Assembly: GCA_964594865.1 (NCBI GenBank)
Contig: CAZQMZ010000003.1
Coordinates: 1 to 64,000 of the forward strand
Length of the DNA: 64,000 nt
Origin: Caccovivens sp964594865
GTDB lineage: Bacteria > Bacillota > Clostridia > Christensenellales > UBA1242
Direction of reading: 5' to 3'
The position numbers were made by a program, and so were the translations under genes. The notes beneath the pieces were generated by a model. It had not been told where the DNA came from. It saw nothing but the letters and a program-made list of their open reading frames with translations, and made no database searches. Below, in pieces: positions 58,301 through 64,000 of the stretch (its first letter is position 1; every line of letters starts with the position of its first letter).

Positions 58301-58992
58301 ACATAGGCATTCACTTCCAAATCTTTGAGTTGCCCTTTATATTCCAAATATTTTTTCGCATCTTCCGCCTGTTTTTTAAGGGGACCCATTTGACGCTCGA
58401 TTTCTCCGCGAATGTCATCAATACGCGTCAAATTGTCTCGCGTGCGTTCAAGTTTGCGCTCTGCCTCCACCTTTCGCGACTTAAACTTGGCAATGCCGGC
58501 CGCCTCTTCAAACATAACTCGACGCTCTTCTGGTTTTTCATCAACGATTTCGCTGACCTTACCTTGACCAATGACGGAATATCCATTCTTTCCAATTCCA
58601 CTGTCAAACAAAATATCTGTGATGTCCCGCAAACGGCAAGTGTTTTTGTTGATGAGATATTCACTCTCTCCAGAGCGATATAGTTTTCGCGTGATAGACA
58701 ATTCGTCATACGCGATGTTGAAAAATCTGTCAGTATTGTCAAAAGTGAGAGTCACTTCACAATAGGACAAACTTTTTCGCTTTGCCGTACCTTTGAAAAT
58801 GACATCTTGCATGTTATCACCACGCAAACTCTTCGCGCTTTGCTCACCCAAAACCCAGCGAATTGCATCCGAAACGTTACTTTTTCCACAACCGTTTGGC
58901 CCAACAATTGCAGTGAATCCGCCATTAAATTCAATGACAGTGCGGTCAGCAAACGATTTAAATCCAATCATTTCAATCTTTTTAAAATACAT
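55390..58992 (-). CDS. smc: Chromosome partition protein SMC
   Basis: 1200 residues, full length. Walker A GPNGCGKSNVSDAIRWVLGE (N-terminus), coiled coil (about 170-500), hinge (about 510-680, with GVLASLIKVP and RFSFRIVTLEGDVV), second coiled coil, signature LSLLSGGEKTLTAIAL and Walker B FSLLDEIEAALDDAN. Condenses and segregates chromosomes with ScpA/ScpB. Order rnc-smc-ftsY is the Firmicutes arrangement. Confidence 0.97.
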   Translation of the reverse strand: MYFKKIEMIGFKSFADRTVIEFNGGFTAIVGPNGCGKSNVSDAIRWVLGEQSAKSLRGDNMQDVIFKGTAKRKSLSYCEVTLTFDNTDRFFNIAYDELSITRKLYRSGESEYLINKNTCRLRDITDILFDSGIGKNGYSVIGQGKVSEIVDEKPEERRVMFEEAAGIAKFKSRKVEAERKLERTRDNLTRIDDIRGEIERQMGPLKKQAEDAKKYLEYKGQLKDLEVNAYVFQYENSHVAKEQIKQKLQAIEEELFARQTDLERASKEYDEQMDNLTSYDKKISALNDELLRITVELEKQEGETKVTRERINFTQKENDRINLDITNAQIILENCTQSEKEKNEEKSNLQERLKVLNTSYEELSNKHLAIVDEMSQSETETGQSQQKIIETLGSLSDIKSSATRLQTEKNLLLQNQENLSKSLIEVEYKLENMQKLQKNSTDMLEKAQKDYEKIKAEAEEISGRIFVSTRDISDLETEKANLTTQIKVYENRKKLLSEMQAEYEGYASSVRKILKECERNSNIKSKMVGVLASLIKVPAQFETAVEVALGSAVQNIVTYDENGAKDLISYLKQNQFGRATFLPISSMKRRSLDEQLISGKKGVFGVASKLISYDKKIDNVISNLLGGTVIVDTLATAVDLARDNRFSFRIVTLEGDVVSTQGSLTGGSKKNEAVNLISRQREIETLAEEIENLTMKNVEITRKIDYLKVDLTGSKNAEKEVVGKKNELEILLAKEQEKLEAINKDLSELLEEKQDYEREKVTVENKLKLIESDLSQTSLMENALSGNKEDADLLVKQKQERYNKIRTERDEIVSNMTTIKVEIASCEEKLKAVCDEIDRLLIEKDKQNSNIEALKSHLAENEKFIAGAEELIRVQIENAKPSLAKDNLQKMRRQREELENSKIEVSANIKKLDEQKTTAMEEIAKVNDRKFREEANLTKVDTELEAMQERIYEEYNLTYSDCLEFRRPDFDLREALIDINKLKKDISALGYVNVHAIEDVSTLLERYNDMTVQSDDLKKAEEDLVKIIKDLSTEMLTKFNNEFEKINDSFKVVFRELFGGGNAKLELTEAEDPLEAGVEIMVQLPGKAANKLSLLSGGEKTLTAIALLFAILRLKPLPFSLLDEIEAALDDANIERFAMYLKKLSQTTQFIVITHRKPTMELSDSLYGVTMEEKGVSKIVSVKLSDAIAQAEQENETVGV

Positions 58993-59072
58993 ATATCATT
59001 TTTTCCTTTATATCAAAAATTTGTTGAGTTATTTCCATGTTTCTGGACGATTGGTTATATAAATATAACATC

Positions 59073-59744
59073 TCATTCTTCAAACAATTTTTTCATGGCA
59101 ACAAATGCTGCATTCTGCTCGGCTTTGGTTTTATCTTTGCCATAACCTGTCGAAATCAAATCTTCATCCATAAAAAACTTTGCTTCAAAGCCACCTTCCA
59201 CTCGTTCGGTTTCATACTTCATCGTACACTTGAAGTTTGCTTGCACCAACTCTTGAAGTTGAGATTTATAGTTGTCATTTTCGGCGTTTTCAAAATCGGT
59301 GATGTGAAGTTTGTCAGTGATAAATCCCCTTGCCTGTTCCAAACCGCCGTCAAGATAAATCCCTGCAATTATGCTTTCCATAATGTCGCCCTTGATGGCA
59401 GAAGTTATGTCTTGTTTCAAACTTTTGCCCTTAATCACAAATTCGGAAAGGTCCAACTCATCAAAAACTGCTGCAAGGTGGTTTTCAGAAACATAGTGTG
59501 CTCGCAAAACTGTCAACTCGCCCTCTTGTTTGTTGCTATTTTTGAAGAGAAATTCGCCAACAAGGAAATTTAATATGCTGTCACCCAAAAATTCAAGACG
59601 TTGATAGTTGTTCTTCGATTTTGAAGGATGTGTCAAAGCGCGTATGAGAAGGTCTTTGTCTTTGAATTTATATCCAATTTTTTTCTCGATTTTCTCTTCA
59701 AAAGTATTTTCATCGCCATTGTTTTTTTTCTTGTCTTTAATCAT
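59073..59744 (-). CDS. rnc: Ribonuclease III
   Basis: About 223 residues. Signature RLEFLGDSILNFLV (acidic catalytic residues), second acidic cluster GDIMESIIAGIYLDGG, and a dsRNA-binding domain at the C-terminus (about 150-223, with the KTKAEQNAAFVAMKKL ending). Processes rRNA precursors and duplex RNA. Start ATG 59744 has GAGG 6 nt upstream inside the end of plsX; one could also start at 59756 but that lies before the site. Confidence 0.96.
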   Translation of the reverse strand: MIKDKKKNNGDENTFEEKIEKKIGYKFKDKDLLIRALTHPSKSKNNYQRLEFLGDSILNFLVGEFLFKNSNKQEGELTVLRAHYVSENHLAAVFDELDLSEFVIKGKSLKQDITSAIKGDIMESIIAGIYLDGGLEQARGFITDKLHITDFENAENDNYKSQLQELVQANFKCTMKYETERVEGGFEAKFFMDEDLISTGYGKDKTKAEQNAAFVAMKKLFEE

Positions 59745-59745
59745 T

Positions 59746-60753
59746 TTACGCCTCAATTTCTTGTGTCATGGAAAGCACCATTTTTTCAATTTTTTCATTA
59801 AGTTTGTTCTCATCAAGTTTGACAACTTGCAAAATTGTGTTGCACACAACTTCTCTTTTCGCCGTGCCGTGAGTTTTGACAACAAGCTTTTTACATCCCA
59901 AAAATGGTGCACCGCCATATTTGTTTGCATCCATTTTGCGTTTGATGCCTTTAAATTTCCCCATCATAAGTGCACCAATCATGGAGAACAAATTCTTTTT
60001 GGCTTCTTTTTTGATCAATGCAGACATTCCACTTGCCACACCTTCAATTCCCTTCAAAAGCACGTTTCCCGCAAAGCCGTCTGTGACGATGACGTCAACA
60101 TCGCCGGACATAACTTCTCTTGCTTCAACATTTCCAACAAAGTTGATTGGAAGTTTTTTCATAAGAGGATAAGTTGCCTTTGTAAGTTCATTGCCTTTGT
60201 GTTCTTCGGCACCGTTGTTGAGAAGTGCCACGCGAGGACGTTCGACATCCGACATAATGGAATAATAAGCAGACGCCATAATTGCAAAATACAACAAATG
60301 TTCAGTTTTGCAGTCAACATTTGCACCACTGTCACAAATCATGACAGTTTTTCCGTCCAATATTGTTGGCAAAATTGGCGAAAGTGCCGGACGAGAAATC
60401 CCCTTGATTCTTCCAATTTTCAAAATGGCACCCGTGAGCACCGCGCCTGTGCTTCCTGCCGAAACAAGTCCAACAACATCTTTGTTTTCCTTCAAAATGT
60501 CAAACGCGCGAACAAGCGAAGAATCTTTTTTCTGCCTTATTGCCACCGTTGGCGAATCATCATTCGAGATAACTTCACTTGCATTCACGATTTCAATTCG
60601 CTCATTGCGACCAGCCAAAATCTCTTGAATTTTTTTCTCGTTTCCGGTCAAAACAACCGTCAAATCCTTTCTTTTCTTAACAGCCAGCACAGCTCCTTCA
60701 ACAATTTCAAGCGGAGCATAATCGCCACCGAATGCATCAACAACAACTTTCAT
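59746..60753 (-). CDS. plsX: Phosphate acyltransferase PlsX
   Basis: Converts acyl-ACP to acyl-phosphate at the start of phospholipid synthesis. About 335 residues. VVVDAFGGDYAPLEIVEGA at the N-terminus, SAGSTGAVLTGAILKIGRIKGI, MICDSGANVDCK, VTDGFAGNVLLK and GGAPFLGCKKLVVKTHG. Start ATG 60753 has AGGAG 7 nt upstream; the extension to 60831 runs through the promoter region. rpmF lies upstream with a terminator between them, so plsX has its own promoter (TTGACT...TATTCT, weak). Confidence 0.95.
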   Translation of the reverse strand: MKVVVDAFGGDYAPLEIVEGAVLAVKKRKDLTVVLTGNEKKIQEILAGRNERIEIVNASEVISNDDSPTVAIRQKKDSSLVRAFDILKENKDVVGLVSAGSTGAVLTGAILKIGRIKGISRPALSPILPTILDGKTVMICDSGANVDCKTEHLLYFAIMASAYYSIMSDVERPRVALLNNGAEEHKGNELTKATYPLMKKLPINFVGNVEAREVMSGDVDVIVTDGFAGNVLLKGIEGVASGMSALIKKEAKKNLFSMIGALMMGKFKGIKRKMDANKYGGAPFLGCKKLVVKTHGTAKREVVCNTILQVVKLDENKLNEKIEKMVLSMTQEIEA

Positions 60754-60916
60754 ATCAAACTCCTTTTGACATTTTTGCGATATGCATAAAATACCACTAA
60801 TAGAATAACAAAAAACAGTCACAAAAGTCAAAAGAATGTGGAATAAAACTAAAATTTAACGCTCATATTTCATAAATTTGGCAATTTCAGACAAAATTGT
60901 TTATACAAACAAAAAA

Positions 60917-60933
60917 ACCCAACCTAAGTTGGG
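60917..60933 (-). terminator. Terminator of rpmF
   Basis: GCCCAAC/GTTGGGT on the minus strand with TTTTTTT; a second weaker AT-rich hairpin precedes it at about 60938-60960. Confidence 0.88.
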
Positions 60934-60963
60934 CTTGGAAATCACACAAGATTGTGAAATTTT

Positions 60964-61158
60964 TTATTTCTTTGCACTTTTTTTGTCTTCGACAACAGTC
61001 TTGTTTTTATATGTGCCACAATTTTTGCAAACAACATGAGGCTTTTTAAGTTCGTGACATTTTGGACATTCAACAAGTGTTGGAGCTTCTGCCTTAAAGT
61101 TTGCAGAATTTCTTGTGTTTCTTCTTTGTTTTGAAACTTTCCCCTTTGGAACTGCCAT
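60964..61158 (-). CDS. rpmF: 50S ribosomal protein L32
   Basis: 64 residues. MAVPKGKVSKQRRNTRNSAN, then CPKCHELKKPHVVCKNCG, the zinc-ribbon form (four Cys) rather than the Cys-less paralogue. C-terminal Lys-rich end. AAAGGAGAGAG before the ATG and a strong promoter at 61212-61240. Confidence 0.96.
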   Translation of the reverse strand: MAVPKGKVSKQRRNTRNSANFKAEAPTLVECPKCHELKKPHVVCKNCGTYKNKTVVEDKKSAKK

Positions 61159-61204
61159 TTTCTCTCTCCTTTTATATCAAGTTTAAAATTTTAATCAGCA
61201 TCAA

Positions 61205-61229
61205 CTCGCATATTATACAACAAAGCGAG
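61205..61229. repeat. Inverted repeat CTCGC/GCGAG around the rpmF -10 box
   Basis: CTCGC (61205-61209) and GCGAG (61225-61229) flank TATAAT. Could be an operator; five-base arms may arise by chance. Confidence 0.35.
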
Positions 61230-61240
61230 CTGTTTGTCAA
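61212..61240 (-). promoter_or_regulatory. Promoter of rpmF
   Basis: TTGACA (61240-61235), 17-bp spacer, TATAAT (61217-61212) on the minus strand: consensus at all 12 positions. Confidence 0.9.
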
Positions 61241-61270
61241 CTCTTATTCACTCAATTTTCGCTGATTTTT

Positions 61271-62476
61271 TTATTTTTTTAAATTTTCTACGATTTTTTG
61301 AGTGTCAATCGCCATCATCAACTCTTCGTTTGTTGGAATAATGAAAATTTTGACTTTTGATTTTTTGGAAGAAATTTTCTCGATCTCTCCACGTCTGAAA
61401 TTCTTATTTTTCTTTTTGTCAATCACAACACCAAGATTTTCCATATCACTGCAAACAGCTTCTCGCGTGTTGTCGCTGTTTTCCCCAATTCCGCCTGTGA
61501 AGACAATGGCATCAACTTTGTTCAACACTGCAAGATAACTTCCAACATGTTTTTTGATGGAATAGTGAAGCACATCAAGTGCAAGTTGACAATGTTCATC
61601 ACCTTCCTTCGCCTTTGCAATCACTTCTCTTTGGTCACTGGATACACCAGAAACGCCATAAAGCCCGCACTCTTTGTTGAGATATGACAAACATTCGTCA
61701 ACCGTCATCTTTTTCTTGTTGCACAAATATTGAACAACCGCTGGATCAATATCACCCGAACGAGTGCCCATAACAAGTCCTTGAAGCGGAGTGAAACCCA
61801 TTGTGGTGTCCACACTCTGTCCGTTTTTGACAGCAGTGATGCTTGAACCATTTCCAAGATGGCAGATAATCAAATTGACATTCTCTGGTTTTTTGCCAAG
61901 CACTTTTGCTGTTTCAAGTGTGATGAACTTGTGGCTTGAACCGTGGAAGCCATATTTTCTTATGTGATATTTTTCTGCATCTTTATAGTTTATGGCATAG
62001 GTATATGCTTTCTCTGGCATTGTTGCGTGAAAAGCAGTGTCGAAAATCAACACATTTGGAACTTCAGGCATTGCTTTTTGGCAACCCAAAACACCTTTGA
62101 CATTTGCTGGATTGTGAAGAGGTGCAAGATCGTCAAGTTTTGAGAGGTCTTTGAGAACTTTTGGAGTGACAAGCACACTTTCTTTAAACAACCATCCACC
62201 TTGGACAACTCTGTGACCAACAGCTTCAATCTCATCCAAAGATTTGATGACGCCATAATCCTTATTCACCAAAATTTCCAAAACTTTTGTGATTGCTTCT
62301 TCATGATTTTTTGCACCAGCAAATTCTTGTGTTCTTCCATCGTGCTTATAAGAAATAAACGGTTTTGGAAGACCAATTCTCTCGCAAACACCTTTTGCAA
62401 TCACATTTTCTGTTTGCATATCAATGAGTTGATATTTAAGCGACGAACTGCCTGCATTAATAACCAAAATTTTCAT
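61271..62476 (-). CDS. ackA: Acetate kinase
   Basis: 401 residues. NAGSSSLKYQLI, GHRVVQGG, NPANVKG, FDTAFHATMP, YGFHGSSHKFI, HLGNGSSITAVKNGQS, GTRSGDIDP and FTGGIGENS. Makes ATP and acetate from acetyl phosphate. 18 bp behind pta, so the pair converts acetyl-CoA to acetate with ATP gain; this is fermentative metabolism. Confidence 0.97.
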   Translation of the reverse strand: MKILVINAGSSSLKYQLIDMQTENVIAKGVCERIGLPKPFISYKHDGRTQEFAGAKNHEEAITKVLEILVNKDYGVIKSLDEIEAVGHRVVQGGWLFKESVLVTPKVLKDLSKLDDLAPLHNPANVKGVLGCQKAMPEVPNVLIFDTAFHATMPEKAYTYAINYKDAEKYHIRKYGFHGSSHKFITLETAKVLGKKPENVNLIICHLGNGSSITAVKNGQSVDTTMGFTPLQGLVMGTRSGDIDPAVVQYLCNKKKMTVDECLSYLNKECGLYGVSGVSSDQREVIAKAKEGDEHCQLALDVLHYSIKKHVGSYLAVLNKVDAIVFTGGIGENSDNTREAVCSDMENLGVVIDKKKNKNFRRGEIEKISSKKSKVKIFIIPTNEELMMAIDTQKIVENLKK

Positions 62477-62494
62477 AATAAACTCCTTAATTTT

Positions 62495-63484
62495 CTATTT
62501 TTCTTTGTCTTCCACTTGCAGTGCAGTTATGGCACTGACAACAACAATATCTTCCACACTGCAACCGCGTGAAAGGTCGTTGATTGGTTTTTTCAAGCCT
62601 TGCAAAATCGGTCCAACAGCATTCAATCCACCAACATACTGAAAAACTTTATAGCAAATGTTTCCAGCTTGCAAGTTTGGAAAAATAAGCACATTGGCAT
62701 CACCTTTCAAAGCACTATCTTTTGCCTTATGTTCTGCCACAGATGGAACCATAGCAGCATCAAACTGCAACTCTCCGTCGCAAATGACGTCTTTTTCTTT
62801 CTTTTGAAATTTTTCAAAGGCTGTGCGCACTTTGTCCACTTCTTCCGACTTGGCACTTCCTTTGGAAGAATACGACAAAAACGCTACCTTAGGCTCCAAC
62901 CCAAACATTTTGGCACTCTTGGCACTTTGACTTGCAATAGAGCAGAGCTCGTCTGCATTTGGATTTTGCAGAACTCCGCAATCGGACAAAATCAGCGCCT
63001 TGCCTTTGAGAAAATCATTTTTTCCATAAACCAAAAAGAAGGACGAAACCGGTTCTTTTTTGCTTTTGCTTTTGATGATTTGAAGAGCTGGACGAACGGT
63101 TGTGGCTGTTGTTGCTTCTGCGCCTGCCACCATGCCGTCTGCATATCCGCACTCCACAAGAAGAGTGGCAAAATAATATGGATCCTTTTCAAGCTCATCT
63201 GCTTCTTCCAAAGTCAGTCCCTTTTCCTTACGTTTGTTATAAAGTGTTTTGACAAGTTTTTCTCTTTCAGGGAAAGTGACCGGATTGACAATATCAAACT
63301 TTTCAAACACCTTATCACGCAAGATAAGTGCACTTGCGTCACCCACCAACAAAACCTTGACAATTTTTTTCTTTTGAAGAATTTTCACCGCTTCAACGGT
63401 TCTGTCCGAAAAACTCGCCTCTGGAAAAACAATCGTTTTTTGTCGTTTTTTTGCTTCATCAAGAATTTTTTCAATTTTAAACAT
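62495..63484 (-). CDS. pta: Phosphate acetyltransferase
   Basis: 329 residues, the short (single-domain) form usual in Firmicutes. VFPEASFSDRTVEAV, GYADGMVAGAEATTATTVRPAL, DCGVLQNPNADEL, VAFLSYSSKGSAKSEEV and NVLIFPNLQAGNICYKV. Transfers acetyl from CoA to phosphate. First gene of pta-ackA. Divergent from ylbJ. Confidence 0.96.
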   Translation of the reverse strand: MFKIEKILDEAKKRQKTIVFPEASFSDRTVEAVKILQKKKIVKVLLVGDASALILRDKVFEKFDIVNPVTFPEREKLVKTLYNKRKEKGLTLEEADELEKDPYYFATLLVECGYADGMVAGAEATTATTVRPALQIIKSKSKKEPVSSFFLVYGKNDFLKGKALILSDCGVLQNPNADELCSIASQSAKSAKMFGLEPKVAFLSYSSKGSAKSEEVDKVRTAFEKFQKKEKDVICDGELQFDAAMVPSVAEHKAKDSALKGDANVLIFPNLQAGNICYKVFQYVGGLNAVGPILQGLKKPINDLSRGCSVEDIVVVSAITALQVEDKEK

Positions 63485-63556
63485 ATCATCCTCATTCTTT
63501 TTTGAAAATTTATCAAATAAAATGATTGTATAGCACTGTCTTATTTTAAAGAAAAA

Positions 63557-64000
63557 ATGATGTCTATGTCAAATATTTTTGGGAGAAAAAACAGAAAAAT
63601 GTCAAAATTTATGAAAATTATTCGACAAGATTACACCAAAATCATTCTTTCGGCTTTTGTTATATTTTTTCTCGTGTGCATGATTGCACAACCAGACAAA
63701 TTTATCTCCACATCTTTGGACGGGTTGTCAGCTTGGGCATTCAATGTGTTGCCAAGTGTACTTCCGTTCATGTTCTTCACAAAAGTGCTGTCATCTCTTG
63801 ACAGCATAAGCACCTTAACTCGCCCTTTCTCTTCAATAAGTCGAACGCTTTTCAAAACTCCGCCAATTTCAATCTACACATTTTTCATGGCAATACTTTC
63901 AGGCTATCCTGTCGGTTCGAAGATGGTCGCTGACTTATATTTGCAAGGAAAAATCTCCCGCGAAGATGCCTTCAAAATGACGTCTTTTTGTTCGACTTCT
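63557..64000 (+). CDS. ylbJ: Sporulation integral membrane protein YlbJ (N-terminal part)
   Basis: Open frame of 148 codons running off the window. After a basic start, a hydrophobic segment (IILSAFVIFFLVCMIA), then DGLSAWAFNVLPSVLPFMFFTKVL, FSSISRTLFKTPP and the family signature ILSGYPVGSKMVADLYLQGKIS, followed by EDAFKMTSFCSTS. This matches YlbJ, a mother-cell sporulation protein with a nucleoside-recognition-like domain. Start uncertain: ATG 63557 or 63599; neither has a convincing Shine-Dalgarno sequence. Lies next to pta as ylbJ often neighbours the pta/coaD region in Firmicutes. Confidence 0.85.
   Translation, partial: MMSMSNIFGRKNRKMSKFMKIIRQDYTKIILSAFVIFFLVCMIAQPDKFISTSLDGLSAWAFNVLPSVLPFMFFTKVLSSLDSISTLTRPFSSISRTLFKTPPISIYTFFMAILSGYPVGSKMVADLYLQGKISREDAFKMTSFCSTS

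Noticed and set aside
59608..60789. Plus-strand open frame of 393 codons opposite rnc/plsX
   Set aside because: Antisense shadow of two well-conserved genes; no domain and no ribosome binding site. The same holds for long frames at 14844-15818, 62600-63505 and 3525-4091.
60774..60803. Ninth copy of the palindromic repeat, and a FapR-like site, upstream of plsX
   Set aside because: Only GATATGCATAAAATACCACTA resembles the family, with no paired arm; the FapR consensus is matched on one side only.

Overview
This AT-rich window looks like chromosomal DNA of an endospore-forming, Gram-positive-type bacterium (Bacillota, most likely an uncultured Clostridia lineage; I cannot name the species). 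The evidence is a set of sporulation genes (spoIVB, an intact sigK, ylbJ and a SpoVE/FtsW-type gene), the Firmicutes gene order pta-ackA-rpmF-plsX-rnc-smc-ftsY, the order argR-recN, a phenylalanine T-box leader, DivIVA-like and ArgR/AhrC-type proteins, and a meso-diaminopimelate type MurE. Stop codons and start codons fit genetic code 11. I recognise no tRNA, 5S/16S/23S rRNA, prophage, insertion sequence or CRISPR array. Most genes lie on the minus strand.

Layout. 1-1.3 kb: the 3' end of tgt, an accessory DUF2441-like gene and unusual structured intergenic DNA. 1.3-4.2 kb: sulfur and redox genes (iscU, iscS, trxA, tcdA). 4.2-10.8 kb: hslU-hslV-topA-dprA-yifB, read from one promoter in front of yifB. 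10.9-17.6 kb: two small membrane proteins, rny with a structured leader, a YgjV-like protein, then the tig-clpP-clpX proteostasis operon. 17.8-25.8 kb: a tyrosine recombinase, spoIVB, a DUF45 metalloprotein, a PadR-type regulator fused to a membrane domain, a small-multidrug-export-like protein, recN and argR with ARG-box-like sites. 26.1-32.5 kb: thiI with its own cysteine desulfurase, then pheS-pheT behind a T-box. 32.5-43.1 kb: mostly plus-strand genes: an RluA-type pseudouridine synthase, a degenerate Rho-like protein, a lipoprotein, lgt, a membrane protein, a DivIVA-like protein, a His-rich metal exporter-like permease, a MarR-ABC exporter pair and an AlkD-like gene. 43.2-49.5 kb: a partial cell-wall cluster (murE-mraY-murD-ftsW/spoVE, and ddl). 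49.5-54.4 kb: an unknown gene, rnpB, a divergent diadenylate-cyclase-like protein, sigK and a short-chain dehydrogenase. 54.5-64 kb: ftsY-smc-rnc-plsX-rpmF-ackA-pta and the start of ylbJ.

How the genes work together: the window mixes protein quality control (HslUV, ClpXP, trigger factor), chromosome maintenance (TopA, RecN, SMC, a Xer-type recombinase), RNA processing (RNase Y, RNase III, RNase P), two separate sulfur-transfer modules (IscS/IscU for Fe-S clusters, NifZ-like/ThiI for tRNA thiolation), cell-wall precursor synthesis and acetate metabolism.

Most worth a second look: (1) an intact Rho homologue that has lost its Walker A lysine, catalytic glutamate and C-terminal part, behind a duplicated promoter/operator block; (2) a divergent DAC-domain protein with a long insertion and GGGRLAA where RHR is expected; (3) a family of at least eight dispersed intergenic palindromic repeats, one of which seems to supply a -35 box; (4) up to five genes with a -10 box exactly 6 nt before ATG and no Shine-Dalgarno sequence (probable leaderless mRNAs); (5) about 180 bp of helically phased T-tracts at 43.2-43.4 kb; (6) a hairpin leader on the RNase Y mRNA.
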